Origin: an uncultured Bacteroidota bacterium | Lineage (GTDB): Bacteria > Bacteroidota > Bacteroidia > Flavobacteriales > Flavobacteriaceae | Direction of reading: 5' to 3' | DNA: 64,000 nucleotides | Assembly: GCA_902595825.1 (NCBI GenBank) | Contig: CACJRP010000002.1 | Span: forward strand, 44,819-108,818 | Part shown: one piece after another, positions 37,504-46,897 of the stretch | Numbering within the stretch: the first letter of the stretch is position 1 | How the letters are laid out: each line of letters begins with the position of its first letter | Program-made: the position numbers and the translations under genes | Notes under the pieces: model-generated | The model's input: only the letters and a program-made list of their open reading frames with translations | Told to the model about the DNA's origin: nothing | The model's database searches: none

Positions 37504-38273
37504 TATTTATTATTCATTTTTTTTAGTTTCAATGAGGTAAGGACCTTTTTCGTATAAAGTGGAAAATCGGCATTCAAAATCCAGCCAAAATAACCTGGCT
37601 CGTTTTCAAGCACCTCTTCTACTGATTTACCTTTATGTTTTCCAAATGAAAATATTGGAATATTCTTTTTGTCCCTGACTATAAAGCCTGCGAGATCAAT
37701 AAATTTTTTGTGAGTTGAGAATTCGCTTAAAAATTTGACAGTGTTTTTAAGGTCTTTGTAGAAATCTAATTGAGCTAAAAGAATGTCGCAAGTAGCCTCA
37801 GCATCAGATATAGCTGAATGAGCATTTTTCATTTCTTCATTACAATAAAATTTATATGCTGCCTCTAAGGTTCTTTTCTCCATTTTGTGAAAAATAGTCT
37901 GGACATCGATTGTTTTAAATTTTCCTATATCAAATTCGATTTCTGATCTTAAAAATTCTTCCACTATGAGAGGAATGTCAAATCTATCAGAATTAAATCC
38001 AGCTAAATCACAGTTTTGTAAAAAATTTTTGACCTCTGGTGCTATCTGCTTGAAAGTAGGGGATTTTTCAACCATAATGTCAGTGATGCCATGGATTTCT
38101 GTCGCCTCTGAAGGAATTTTTACTAGAGGATTTACTCTCCAAGACTTACTTTCTCTTTTACCCTCAGGATATAATTTTACTATCCCAATCTCTACAATTC
38201 TGTCCTTAACTATATTAACTCCAGTTGTTTCAAGATCAAAAAAACATAATGGTTTATCTAATGCAAGTTTCAT
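37503..38273 (-). CDS. DnaQ-like 3'-5' exonuclease (DEDDh)
   Basis: A 256-residue exonuclease related to DNA polymerase III epsilon. Motifs are CFFDLETTGV (Exo I, Asp and Glu), GFNSDRFDIPLI (Exo II) and HSAISDAEAT (Exo IIIepsilon, His and Asp). The C-terminal part, IFSFGKHKGKSVEEVLENEP, is a small extra domain seen in Bacteroidota members. It might be the proofreading subunit or a separate RNase T-like trimming enzyme. It lies 6 bp after the E2 gene and overlaps the FAH start by one base. Confidence 0.92.
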   Translation of the reverse strand: MKLALDKPLCFFDLETTGVNIVKDRIVEIGIVKLYPEGKRESKSWRVNPLVKIPSEATEIHGITDIMVEKSPTFKQIAPEVKNFLQNCDLAGFNSDRFDIPLIVEEFLRSEIEFDIGKFKTIDVQTIFHKMEKRTLEAAYKFYCNEEMKNAHSAISDAEATCDILLAQLDFYKDLKNTVKFLSEFSTHKKFIDLAGFIVRDKKNIPIFSFGKHKGKSVEEVLENEPGYFGWILNADFPLYTKKVLTSLKLKKMNNK

Positions 38274-38279
38274 TAAAGA

Positions 38280-39671
38280 TCAACTTAATTTTGTATTTGC
38301 TTTCCAGCTTTCAAGATAATCTGCAACATACTTTACAAAGTTACCTCCAACTGCTCCGTTTATTATTCGGTGATCATAGCTATGGGTTAGAATAATTTTT
38401 CTCCTTATTCCTAAAAAATCTCCATTAGAGGTTTCAATTACAGCAGGCATTTTTCTAATTACACCAAAAGCAATAATGCCTACTTGAGGTTGATTAATTA
38501 TTGGTGTACCCATAATTGAACCAAAATTTCCAATATTAGTTACAGTATATGTTCCATCCTTCGTGTCATCGGGTTGAAGTTGATTTCGTCTCGCTCTGGT
38601 TGAAAGATTATTTACTGATTTAGCTAGACCTGCCAAATTTAAATGGTTTGCATCCTTAATAACCGGGACGATTAAATTTCCTCCTTCTAATGCAGTCGCC
38701 ATTCCTATATTTATTCTTTTTTTTGTAATTATTTTATCATTTTCAATACTGCTATTTAAAATAGGAAAGTCCGATAATGCTCTTATCACGGCGGATATGA
38801 AAATTGGAGTTAAAGTTAACTTGGTATTAAATGTATTTAAAAATTCATTTTTGTTTTTAGAGTACCAGTTCCACAATTCAGTGACATCGGCTTCCACAAA
38901 AGACTGAACGTGTACAGATTTTTTGTAACTATGAATCATATGATCAGAAGTGATTTTTTGAATCCTTGTCATTTCTGAAATTATTTCATTCTCTATACCA
39001 ACGTCAATTATTTTTTTAGGTTGATTTGAATCGTTCTTTGGAATTTTATTTTTATTTTCATCTCTAGAAGATATAAAACTTAGAATATCATTTTTTGTAA
39101 TTCTACCTTTCTCTCCGGTTCCATCTATATGTAACAATTCGTTGTCTGAAACACCCTCTTTTTTTGCGATATTTCTAACTAATGGTGATAGGTATTTTGA
39201 TGAAAGTTTGTCGTCAATTTCATTTTCATCTGTCTCAACTTTTTCCGTAAACAAAGGTTCCTCTACAACATCAAGGATTTCTTTGGGTACAGTAATTTCC
39301 TTAGATTCACTAACTTCAATAATCTCCGATTTGTCTTCTACGATAGTGTCTGTTTTGTCTTCTTCGATAGTTTCATTAGCTTTTTCGATTTTATTTATTT
39401 CTAAATCCTCATTGTTAGCAACCTGACTATTTTCCGAATCAATTATCGCAATTACTTCTCCAACCTTAATTACATCGTTTACTTTAAACTTTTTCTCGAC
39501 TAAAATACCTGACACTTCTGAAGGAATGTCTGAATCAACTTTATCGGTAGAGACCTCTACAATTGATTCATCTGTTTCAATTTTATCACCAACATCCTTA
39601 AGCCATGAAGTCAAAGTTGCCTCATTAACACTCTCACCCATTGATGGTAATTTTACATAGAGCTTACCCAT
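38280..39671 (-). CDS. 2-oxo acid dehydrogenase E2 component (dihydrolipoamide acyltransferase)
   Basis: A 463-residue E2 subunit. It has one lipoyl domain (MGKLYVKLPSMGESVNEATL, lipoyl-lysine in EVSTDKVDSD near residue 43), a long acidic Thr/Glu/Asp-rich linker, an E3-binding domain (YLSPLVRNIAKKEGVSDNEL) near 160, and a catalytic acyltransferase core. The active-site motif reads HSYDHRIINGAVGG, so the position normally Asp in HxxxDG is Asn. Which 2-oxo acid complex it serves cannot be read from the sequence; a branched-chain or pyruvate role is as likely as 2-oxoglutarate. No E1 or E3 gene is adjacent. Confidence 0.93.
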   Translation of the reverse strand: MGKLYVKLPSMGESVNEATLTSWLKDVGDKIETDESIVEVSTDKVDSDIPSEVSGILVEKKFKVNDVIKVGEVIAIIDSENSQVANNEDLEINKIEKANETIEEDKTDTIVEDKSEIIEVSESKEITVPKEILDVVEEPLFTEKVETDENEIDDKLSSKYLSPLVRNIAKKEGVSDNELLHIDGTGEKGRITKNDILSFISSRDENKNKIPKNDSNQPKKIIDVGIENEIISEMTRIQKITSDHMIHSYKKSVHVQSFVEADVTELWNWYSKNKNEFLNTFNTKLTLTPIFISAVIRALSDFPILNSSIENDKIITKKRINIGMATALEGGNLIVPVIKDANHLNLAGLAKSVNNLSTRARRNQLQPDDTKDGTYTVTNIGNFGSIMGTPIINQPQVGIIAFGVIRKMPAVIETSNGDFLGIRRKIILTHSYDHRIINGAVGGNFVKYVADYLESWKANTKLS

Positions 39672-39698
39672 TATTTATGTGAAGAATAATATTTAGGA

Positions 39699-39706
39699 CA
39701 AATTTA
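39699..39706 (-). promoter_or_regulatory. Candidate -7 box upstream of the E2 gene
   Basis: On the minus strand TAAATTTG, a full TAnnTTTG match, 27 nt before the E2 ATG and just after the recR stop. No convincing TTTG at the right spacing, so the E2 gene may also be read from the recR promoter. Confidence 0.35.
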
Positions 39707-39723
39707 CAAAATATTGATTAGTT

Positions 39724-40335
39724 CTATACTGAACTATTATATGGTATTCTTTTTAAAATACTCCTTCCTAAAGTTACCTCATCAGTATATTCAAGTTCAT
39801 CTCCTACAGGAATGCCACGGGCAATTGTGGAAATTTTAATATCAAAACTTAATAAATTTTTATTGATGTAAAAGATTGTCGTATCCCCTTCCATAGTAGC
39901 ACTAAGAGCAAAAATAATCTCTTTGATTTTACCTGCTTTTATTCTTTCTATTAGTGAATCAATTTTAAGATCTGCTGGACCAACTCCGTCAATTGGTGAA
40001 ATTAACCCATTTAGAACATGATACCTACCCTTGAATTGAGAAGTATTCTCAATGGCCATCACATCTCTTATATCTTCTACTACGCATAATTCGCCATTTT
40101 CCCTATTCGGATTTAAACAAATCTCACAGGTTTCATTATCCGATATATTATAACATTCACTACAAAAATTTATATTTTTTCTAAGATTTTTGATAGAATC
40201 TGCAAGAGAATCTATTTTTTCTTCAGGTTGTTTTAACATATGTAAAGCCAGCCTTAAAGCAGTTCTTTTTCCTATACCAGGGAGTTGAGAAATCTCAATT
40301 ACTGCATTTTCTAAAATTTTCGATGGAAAATCCAT
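39724..40335 (-). CDS. recR: Recombination mediator RecR
   Basis: Works with RecF and RecO to load RecA at gaps. The 203-residue protein has the N-terminal HhH ([18 protein letters not shown]), the four-cysteine zinc finger ([19 protein letters not shown]), the Toprim domain ([16 protein letters not shown]) and a C-terminal [13 protein letters not shown]. The track's TTG start adds eight residues; ATG 40335 gives the usual [12 protein letters not shown]. It is divergent from the symporter gene. Confidence 0.96.
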   Translation of the reverse strand: MDFPSKILENAVIEISQLPGIGKRTALRLALHMLKQPEEKIDSLADSIKNLRKNINFCSECYNISDNETCEICLNPNRENGELCVVEDIRDVMAIENTSQFKGRYHVLNGLISPIDGVGPADLKIDSLIERIKAGKIKEIIFALSATMEGDTTIFYINKNLLSFDIKISTIARGIPVGDELEYTDEVTLGRSILKRIPYNSSV

Positions 40336-40346
40336 ATCATAGGTTT

Positions 40347-40382
40347 TTTGCAGCAACAATTTATATAAATATTTTAATTTTG
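40347..40382 (+). promoter_or_regulatory. Candidate promoter of the symporter gene
   Basis: TTTG (40347-40350), a 24-nt spacer and TAATTTTG (40375-40382). The spacer is slightly long. The -7 box ends 5 nt before the GTG start, so the leader would be absent or tiny. Confidence 0.42.
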
Positions 40383-40387
40383 ATTAA

Positions 40388-41848
40388 GTGAATGATCCAA
40401 TAAATATTTTCTTACTTGTAATTTCTTACTTTATAGTTTTATTAATCGTTTCATATATAACCGGAAAAGACGACAGCAATAAAAACTTTTTTACGGGTAA
40501 TAGAAATTCTAAATGGTACATAGTTGCATTTGGAATGGTTGGAACTTCTTTATCGGGAGTTACATTTATATCAGTACCCGGATGGATTCAGGAATCTAAC
40601 TTTACATATCTGCAAGTTGTTATTGGCTATCTATTTGGATATTTTGTTGTAGCCTTCGTGCTATTGCCTATTTACTACGAGAATAATGTAACTTCAATCT
40701 ATGAATACTTAGGGAAAAGGTTTGGTAAAAATAGTCATAAGGTAGGAGCTTTATTTTTTTTCATTTCTAGAGTTTTAGGTGCATCATTTAGACTTTTCTT
40801 AGTTGCAATTGTTTTTCAAGAATTTATTTTTAAAAAATGGGCGGTCCCTTTTGAAATAACAGTTATTTTTTCAGTTTTTTTAATTTGGATTTATACAAAT
40901 AGAGGTGGGATAAAAACCATTATTTGGACCGACACGTTCCAAACAGCTCTCATGATTGTTGCAGTTTTTTTAACTATATCATCCATTTCTAGCAATCTAG
41001 AAATAGATGTTTTCAAATTTTCTGATATTGATCAAATCAAAAAATATACAAAGATTTTTGTGTTCGATTCTCCTTTAGAAAGAAATTATTTTTTAAAATC
41101 AATCATTGGAGGCTTTTTTATAACTATATGTATGACAGGTATGGACCAAGATATGATGCAAAAAAACCTGACATGTAAAAATGAAAAAGATGCAAAAAAA
41201 AATATAATTGTTTTCAGTTTTATTCTCTTTATAATAACATTTCTTTTTATGTTTTTAGGTGCTCTTTTATATGCATACGCCGAAAAAGAAAATATATACG
41301 TACCTCTAATGGATGGAAGCCCAAATACCGATCTTTTATTCCCAAAAATAGCACTTGAAGGAAAACTTGGAAGCGGAGTTGCAGTAACTTTTATTTTGGG
41401 ACTAATTGCAGCTGCTTACAGCAGCGCAGATAGTGCACTTACCTCATTAACAACATCTTTTTGTGTTGATTTTTTAGATACTCAAAAAGTAGAATACAAA
41501 ATCCAAAAAAAAATTAGAAAAAAAGTTCATTTTTTTATGGGTATTTTGATTATTTTAATTGTTATATGTTTTAAGTATTTCTTAAGTAAAAATGTAATTG
41601 ATGGTCTGCTAACTGTTGCTGGATACACCTATGGTCCTTTATTAGGTTTATTTGCATTTGGTATTTTTACAAAAAAAAGGATTTTGGATAGATGGGTTTG
41701 GTTAGTTGTATTAATCTCAGTTATAATTACATTAACGATCGGAAATATTGGCCATGATTATTTAGGTGGTTATAAAGTTGGATATGAACTTCTTCCAATT
41801 AACGGTATAATTACATTTATTGGTTTAATATTGATTAGTAGAAAGTAA
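40388..41848 (+). CDS. Sodium:solute symporter family transporter
   Basis: A 486-residue inner-membrane transporter with 12-13 hydrophobic segments and SSS-family landmarks: GTSLSGVTFISVPGWIQESN near residue 55, SIYEYLGKRFGKNSHKVGAL, ISRVLGASFRLFL, TDTFQTALMI, TGMDQDMMQKNLTC, and AAAYSSADSALTSLTTSF near 340, which carries sodium-site serines. The substrate (sugar, amino acid, nucleoside or sialic acid) cannot be inferred. The start is a GTG five bases after a promoter box. Its 3' end overlaps the convergent CoA-binding gene by 24 bp. Confidence 0.92.
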   Translation: MNDPINIFLLVISYFIVLLIVSYITGKDDSNKNFFTGNRNSKWYIVAFGMVGTSLSGVTFISVPGWIQESNFTYLQVVIGYLFGYFVVAFVLLPIYYENNVTSIYEYLGKRFGKNSHKVGALFFFISRVLGASFRLFLVAIVFQEFIFKKWAVPFEITVIFSVFLIWIYTNRGGIKTIIWTDTFQTALMIVAVFLTISSISSNLEIDVFKFSDIDQIKKYTKIFVFDSPLERNYFLKSIIGGFFITICMTGMDQDMMQKNLTCKNEKDAKKNIIVFSFILFIITFLFMFLGALLYAYAEKENIYVPLMDGSPNTDLLFPKIALEGKLGSGVAVTFILGLIAAAYSSADSALTSLTTSFCVDFLDTQKVEYKIQKKIRKKVHFFMGILIILIVICFKYFLSKNVIDGLLTVAGYTYGPLLGLFAFGIFTKKRILDRWVWLVVLISVIITLTIGNIGHDYLGGYKVGYELLPINGIITFIGLILISRK

Positions 41849-42181
41849 AACCAAAGTGCAGCTGTTTTCACAACTGATTTGACTTTCTTTAAGCTTACTC
41901 ATTAAAATATCATTCTCACTTCCAGGATTAAAAATAACCCTTTGTGGATTTAGTTTTATTAGATAATTTAAATATTGAAATTGATTTTTAGCTTTTAGGT
42001 ATATAGAGATAGTATGAATATTTTTGTATTCTATTGGGTTCGTTTCAATTTTTACATCCATTATTTCACCTTGGTTTAAGCCTAAAGCGCAAACGTCTAA
42101 ATTTAGTTTTCTTAATTTTTGAATTGCTTTGTATGAGTACCTTTCTTTATTAGTAGAGGCACCGATAACTAGAGTTTTCAT
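41825..42181 (-). CDS. CoA-binding domain protein
   Basis: A 118-residue single Rossmann domain of the CoA_binding_2 type, related to the N-terminal domain of succinyl-CoA synthetase alpha: MKTLVIGASTNKERYSYKAI, GLNQGEI, and INPGSE-like VIFNPGSENDIL. No catalytic domain. ATG 42181 (not the track's TTG at 42187) overlaps the fabH stop by one base, so it is coupled to fabH. The function is unknown. Confidence 0.87.
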   Translation of the reverse strand: MKTLVIGASTNKERYSYKAIQKLRKLNLDVCALGLNQGEIMDVKIETNPIEYKNIHTISIYLKAKNQFQYLNYLIKLNPQRVIFNPGSENDILMSKLKESQISCENSCTLVLLSTNQY

Positions 42182-43188
42182 TACCAAACAATCATAGTAC
42201 TACCCCAAGTAAAACCGCTTCCAAAAGCTGCCAATACAATCTTGTCTCCACCCTTTACCTTGTTTTTCTCCCATGCTTCTGTAAGTGCAATTGGGATTGA
42301 AGCAGCTGTTGTATTTCCATAACTCATAATGTTGTTATAAACTTGAGAATCAGTCAAGCCAAATTTTTTTTGAACAAATTGTGAAATTCTAAGATTTGCT
42401 TGATGAGGTATTAAAAGATCAATATCCTCGCTTTTCCATTTGTTAAATTGAAGTCCTTCATTTATAACCTCAGTAAATCTTTTTATTGCGTGTTTAAAAA
42501 CCATTTGACCATTCATAAATGGAAAATAACTTTCATCAGTTGGATCATTTGCATCCATAATTTCAGGAACCCATCTTTGTGTACTTGGTCCTATTAAAGA
42601 CAATTCTTTTGCATATTTTCCTTCAGAATAAAGATGAGAAGACTTAATACCAAAGTTTTTATCTCTCTCTTGAGTTAAAACTGCTGCGCCTGCACCATCT
42701 CCGAATATAACGGAAACAGCTCTTCCTCTAGAAGACATATCAAGCCCTCCTGAATGATTTTCGGCACCAACTACCAATATATTTTTGTACATCCCTGATT
42801 TAATGAATTGATCCGCAGTTGCAATCGAATAGACGAATCCTGAGCATTGCATTCTAATGTCCATAGATGGACAAGTTGAAATTCCAAGTAATTCTTGGAG
42901 TAAGACCCCTGAACCAGGAAAATAAAGGTCAGGGCTAAGTGTCGCAAATAAAATCATATCCAATTCGCTTGCTTTAATACCAGCCCTATTTAATGCTATT
43001 TTTGATGCCTTAAAAGCCATAGTAGAAGGAGAATCGTCGCTGCCTTTAAGAATATGTCTTCTCTCATTTATTCCTGTTCTTTCTACAATCCATTTGTTGG
43101 AAGTATCCATGATTTTAGAAAGATCATCATTCGTTACTACATTGTCAGGCAAATATTTTCCTAAACCTATTATTCTTGAATTAAACAT
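42181..43188 (-). CDS. fabH: Beta-ketoacyl-ACP synthase III
   Basis: Starts fatty-acid synthesis by condensing acyl-CoA with malonyl-ACP. The 335-residue thiolase-fold enzyme has MQCSGFVYSIATA with the nucleophile Cys, LLIPHQANLRI with the catalytic His, and YGNTTAASIPIAL with the catalytic Asn. An N-terminal WIVERTGINERR is typical. In Bacteroidota there are often several KAS III paralogues, so this one could serve a specialised acyl chain. It is divergent from htpG; a TGCCA/TGGCA palindrome lies between them. Confidence 0.94.
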   Translation of the reverse strand: MFNSRIIGLGKYLPDNVVTNDDLSKIMDTSNKWIVERTGINERRHILKGSDDSPSTMAFKASKIALNRAGIKASELDMILFATLSPDLYFPGSGVLLQELLGISTCPSMDIRMQCSGFVYSIATADQFIKSGMYKNILVVGAENHSGGLDMSSRGRAVSVIFGDGAGAAVLTQERDKNFGIKSSHLYSEGKYAKELSLIGPSTQRWVPEIMDANDPTDESYFPFMNGQMVFKHAIKRFTEVINEGLQFNKWKSEDIDLLIPHQANLRISQFVQKKFGLTDSQVYNNIMSYGNTTAASIPIALTEAWEKNKVKGGDKIVLAAFGSGFTWGSTMIVW

Positions 43189-43235
43189 TTAGAGAAGTAA
43201 AATTGTCTAAAGCTAAATATAAAATTTTTATAAAA

Positions 43236-43248
43236 TGCCAATTTGGCA
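43236..43248. promoter_or_regulatory. Palindrome upstream of htpG (TGCCA-N3-TGGCA)
   Basis: TGCCAATTTGGCA is a perfect palindrome about a central T, 47 bp upstream of the htpG ATG and 47 bp upstream of the divergent fabH. It has the same arm pattern and 3-bp centre as the palindrome before hsp20. Confidence 0.65.
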
Positions 43249-43295
43249 GAAAAAATATTTGGGATGGTTTTTGATTTAAACTTTTTAAAAAAATT

Positions 43296-45176
43296 ATGTC
43301 TAAAGGAAAAATAAACGTATCTGTTGAAAATATATTTCCTCTTATCAAAAAATTCTTATATAGTGATCATGAAATCTTTCTAAGAGAATTGATATCAAAT
43401 GCAACAGATGCTACTTTAAAGTTAAAACATTTGAGCAGTATTGGTGAATTAAAAGGAGATATTGGCAATCCTAAAATTGAAATTAAAATTGATAAATCTA
43501 AAAAAACATTATCTGTCATAGACCAAGGAATTGGGATGACACAAGAAGAGGTTAAAAAATATATCAACGAAGTTGCCTTTTCAGGAGCAGAAGAATTCCT
43601 AGAAAAATATAAAGATAAAGACAACCAGTCAAATATTATTGGACATTTTGGTCTTGGATTTTATTCATCTTTTATGGTTGCTAAAAAAGTTGAAATTATA
43701 ACTAAATCTTACAAAAAAGATCCAGCTGCAAAATGGGTGTGTGACGGTTCTCCAGAATATAGTTTATCAAAGTCTGACAAAAAAGACAGAGGTACAGAAA
43801 TAATATTACATATTGACAAAGATTCTACTGAATTCCTTGAGGATAGCAGAATTAAAACACTTTTAGAAAAGTATAATAAATTTATGCCTATTCCAATCAA
43901 ATTTGGAATGAAAGATGAAACTCTGCCACTTCCAAAGAATGCTAAAAAGGATGCCAAACCAAAAACAATCCAAGTAGATAATATTATAAATAATCCTAAC
44001 CCAGCATGGACTAAAAAACCAAAAGATTTAAAGGATAAAGATTATAATGAATTCTACAGAGAACTTTATCCAATGCAGTTTGAGGAACCTCTTTTTAATA
44101 TACACTTAAACGTGGACTATCCATTTAATCTTACTGGTGTGTTATATTTCCCAAAGGTTAATAACGATCTAAACATTCAAAAAGATAAGATTCAACTTTA
44201 TCAGAATCAGGTATTTGTAACTGATAATGTTGAAGGAATAGTTCCAGAATTTTTGACCCTTTTAAGAGGAGTGATCGATTCTCCTGATATCCCTCTTAAC
44301 GTTTCAAGAAGCTATTTGCAAGCCGACAGTTCCGTTAAGAAAATTAGTAATTATATAACCAGAAAAGTAGCTGATAAATTAATTAGTCTGCACAAAAAAG
44401 ACAGAAAAGCTTTTGAGTCGAAATGGAATGATATAAAAGTAATTATCGAGTATGGAATGTTATCTGAAGAGAAGTTTTTTGAGAAATATCAAGACTATTT
44501 TCTATATCCAACAGATGAGGGAACTTACTTAACTATGGAAGAACTTAAAAAAGAAATTAAGGATACACAAACCGACAAGGACGGAAAAATGGTCATACTT
44601 TACTCATCTAACATTGAAGAACAGTTTTCTTACATTCAAGCTGCTAAAGAAAAAAGTTATAAAGTTTTACTTTTAGACTCCCCTATAGTTTCTCATCTAA
44701 TTCAAAAGATAGAAACATCGAATGATAAAATTACTTTTACAAGAGTCGATAGTGATGCGATTGAAAATTTGATTAAAAAAGAAGATGAAAACACCTCAAA
44801 AATATCTGATAAGGAAAAAAAATCTCTTGAAGACATTATAACAAAAATTATTCCGAAAGAAAAATATACTGTCAAACTCGAAGCCCTAGAAAGTTCGCAA
44901 TTTCCTTTTGTTCTAACTCAACCTGAATTTATGAGAAGAATGAAAGAAATGCAAAATACTGGAGGTAATTCTATGTTTGGGAGCATGCCTGAAATGTATA
45001 ATTTAATTGTTAATGTTAATCACCCACTAATCGGACAAATACTAGAAACAAAAACCTCTAAAAAGCAAGAAAATTTAATTAATCAAACTCTTGACTTAGC
45101 TAAATTGTCTCAAAATTTACTAAAAGGAGAAGATCTTGATAAATTTATAAACAGAAGTTTAAATATGATCAAATAA
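43296..45176 (+). CDS. htpG: Molecular chaperone HtpG (Hsp90)
   Basis: A homodimeric ATP-dependent chaperone. The 626-residue protein has the GHKL ATPase domain (FLRELISNATDATLKLKHL, DQGIGMTQEEVKKYI, IGHFGLGFYSSFMVA, DRGTEIILHI), a middle domain with the catalytic-arginine stretch LNVSRSYLQADSSVKKI near residue 340, and a C-terminal dimerisation domain. Length is normal. Unlike many genes here it has no clear TAnnTTTG box upstream, but it has the palindrome at 43236-43248, which fits separate stress control. Confidence 0.97.
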   Translation: MSKGKINVSVENIFPLIKKFLYSDHEIFLRELISNATDATLKLKHLSSIGELKGDIGNPKIEIKIDKSKKTLSVIDQGIGMTQEEVKKYINEVAFSGAEEFLEKYKDKDNQSNIIGHFGLGFYSSFMVAKKVEIITKSYKKDPAAKWVCDGSPEYSLSKSDKKDRGTEIILHIDKDSTEFLEDSRIKTLLEKYNKFMPIPIKFGMKDETLPLPKNAKKDAKPKTIQVDNIINNPNPAWTKKPKDLKDKDYNEFYRELYPMQFEEPLFNIHLNVDYPFNLTGVLYFPKVNNDLNIQKDKIQLYQNQVFVTDNVEGIVPEFLTLLRGVIDSPDIPLNVSRSYLQADSSVKKISNYITRKVADKLISLHKKDRKAFESKWNDIKVIIEYGMLSEEKFFEKYQDYFLYPTDEGTYLTMEELKKEIKDTQTDKDGKMVILYSSNIEEQFSYIQAAKEKSYKVLLLDSPIVSHLIQKIETSNDKITFTRVDSDAIENLIKKEDENTSKISDKEKKSLEDIITKIIPKEKYTVKLEALESSQFPFVLTQPEFMRRMKEMQNTGGNSMFGSMPEMYNLIVNVNHPLIGQILETKTSKKQENLINQTLDLAKLSQNLLKGEDLDKFINRSLNMIK

Positions 45177-45223
45177 TCTTAAACTAGATTTTTGTATTTG
45201 TCTTGAAACTATAACTAAAAGTT

Positions 45224-45832
45224 ATGATTGAATTATCTTTTGAAAACAAATTAGAAACATTAAACGGTACAAACAAACTTGATATTTACTACTTTTCTAA
45301 TTTTCTAAGCAAGAAAAAATCTGACCTACTTTACAAAAAACTCTATAATGAAATTCCTTGGCAAAAATATCAAATCAAAATATTTGGTAAAACATATGAT
45401 CAACCAAGACTTACCTCTTTTCATTCAATAGGAGATAAAAATTATGATTATTCCCAAATAGGCATAAAAAGCAATTTGATGACTAAGGATTTGAAATATT
45501 TACTAAATCAAATACATGGAAGGACTGATTACAGGTTTAATTCTGTGCTTCTTAATTTATATAGAGATGGAATGGATAGTAACGGCTGGCACAGCGATAA
45601 TGAACCAGAACTAGGAAATGATCCAAAAATTGCATCTATTACACTTGGAGAGGAGCGATTTTTTCATATTAAACACAGAAAGATTAAGAGTCTTCGCTTT
45701 AAGATACTATTAAAACACGGTAGCTTGCTTTTAATGGGTGAAAAATCACAAACCGAATGGGTTCACCAAATTCCAAAAACAAAGAAGAAAATCAAACCCA
45801 GAATAAACCTAACTTACAGATATATCTATTAA
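45224..45832 (+). CDS. AlkB-like 2-oxoglutarate/Fe(II) dioxygenase
   Basis: A 202-residue protein of the ALKBH2/3-like branch, expected to reverse alkylation damage on nucleic-acid bases. It shows QPRLTSFHSIG, FNSVLLNLYRDGMDSNGWHS, the iron ligands in WHSDNE (HxD) and EWVHQIPK (second His), and the 2-oxoglutarate arginines in KPRINLTYRYI. It follows htpG by 47 bp. The stop overlaps the convergent hydrolase by 4 bp. Confidence 0.93.
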   Translation: MIELSFENKLETLNGTNKLDIYYFSNFLSKKKSDLLYKKLYNEIPWQKYQIKIFGKTYDQPRLTSFHSIGDKNYDYSQIGIKSNLMTKDLKYLLNQIHGRTDYRFNSVLLNLYRDGMDSNGWHSDNEPELGNDPKIASITLGEERFFHIKHRKIKSLRFKILLKHGSLLLMGEKSQTEWVHQIPKTKKKIKPRINLTYRYIY

Positions 45833-46503
45833 TTTTTATTTATAATTAAAGGTAGATTCTTAGAAAACCAGTTGTTGTCCCTTAATATGGTGGCATGCGT
45901 GCCATTTTTAATTATGATGAAATTTTTATTTTTTTCCAAATACTTTAATGGAAATACTTTATCATTTTCACCATGGATGTGAACGATACTTTTGTCATAT
46001 TTAATCTGTTTCCAATTTACAATTTGATTAATTGACCATTTTAAGTAGTCAGGATCTCTTTCAGAAAGATATTTTTTGTATGCATCAACTCTAGATTTTA
46101 TAGTAGGTCCAAAAACAAATAATAAAAGTTTTTCTATATCATCAATCCAATTTAAAGGTAACAATTTGTGAATTCCAGTTTTTTTTGCAAATTTAATTGA
46201 TAGCGACAATTCAACTTTGGATTTCACACTTGAGATAATTATCAGTTTTTTTACTTTAATGTGTTTTGATATTTCTTGTACTAAAATTCCACCAAAAGAA
46301 ACACCTATTAAAACAGGATTAATATCATTAATTAAAATTGACATCCTTTTAGCATAAGATTTTAATGTTTCATTTAAATTCGGCTTAATCCATGTCAAAT
46401 AATTTATCTTGTAATTTGTTGGGAATTTTATTAATTCAAAAATTTTTGGAGATGCAGCCATACCTGGCATTAAATAAATAGATGTTACAATTTTATTGTC
46501 CAT
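45829..46503 (-). CDS. Small alpha/beta hydrolase
   Basis: A 224-residue cytosolic alpha/beta hydrolase without signal peptide. It shows the early YLMPGMAASPKIFEL, the nucleophile elbow LIGVSFGGIL (GxSxG), the acidic residue in VHIHGENDKVFPL, and the late NGTHATIL with the probable catalytic His. It lacks a recognisable lid and the substrate is unknown. Divergent from the small GNAT gene, convergent on the AlkB-like gene. Confidence 0.88.
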   Translation of the reverse strand: MDNKIVTSIYLMPGMAASPKIFELIKFPTNYKINYLTWIKPNLNETLKSYAKRMSILINDINPVLIGVSFGGILVQEISKHIKVKKLIIISSVKSKVELSLSIKFAKKTGIHKLLPLNWIDDIEKLLLFVFGPTIKSRVDAYKKYLSERDPDYLKWSINQIVNWKQIKYDKSIVHIHGENDKVFPLKYLEKNKNFIIIKNGTHATILRDNNWFSKNLPLIINKN

Positions 46504-46603
46504 TTTTTTAAAAATCTATTTTAAAATTTTGTATATTTAAAGTCCTGATTTAAAAATCAAATATAGATTTTTAATTAGTTTTATTCATAGACCAAATCAA
46601 CAA

Positions 46604-46897
46604 ATGGAAGTTAAAAACCTGGATAATAATAAATTTTTAAGACAATTTGAGCTTGCACAAGGAAACACAATGGCTAGAATAGAATATGCTGAACAAGAGA
46701 GAAAAATTTTCTTAACTAAACTTATTGTACCAAAAGAAATTGACTCTTTAGATTTTAAAAATAAATTCATTGCTTTAGTACTCGATTATGTTTCTGAAAA
46801 AAAAATGAAAGTTGTTCCAACGAGTCCAGAGATTGCTGGTTTTTTGAGAAAAAATAAATCTTATAAACATTTACTACCTGTAGGGATTAAGCTTTAA
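46604..46897 (+). CDS. Small GNAT-like acetyltransferase (YjdJ type)
   Basis: A 97-residue minimal GCN5-related fold. The strands FELAQGNTMARIEYAEQERK and IFLTKLIVPKEIDSLDF are followed by the helix KFIALVLDYVSEKKMKVVPT and SPEIAGFLRKNKSYKHLL, matching the compact YjdJ-type acetyltransferase layout (late V-x-P-x-x-P then helix). The acetyl-CoA loop is degenerate (no Q/RxxGxG/A), so catalysis is uncertain. The stop overlaps the convergent mtaB stop by 4 bp. Confidence 0.82.
   Translation: MEVKNLDNNKFLRQFELAQGNTMARIEYAEQERKIFLTKLIVPKEIDSLDFKNKFIALVLDYVSEKKMKVVPTSPEIAGFLRKNKSYKHLLPVGIKL

Noticed and set aside
46546-46559. TGATTTAAAAATCA palindrome between the hydrolase and GNAT genes
   Set aside because: Very AT-rich with 6-bp arms, so chance is likely; no second copy was noticed.
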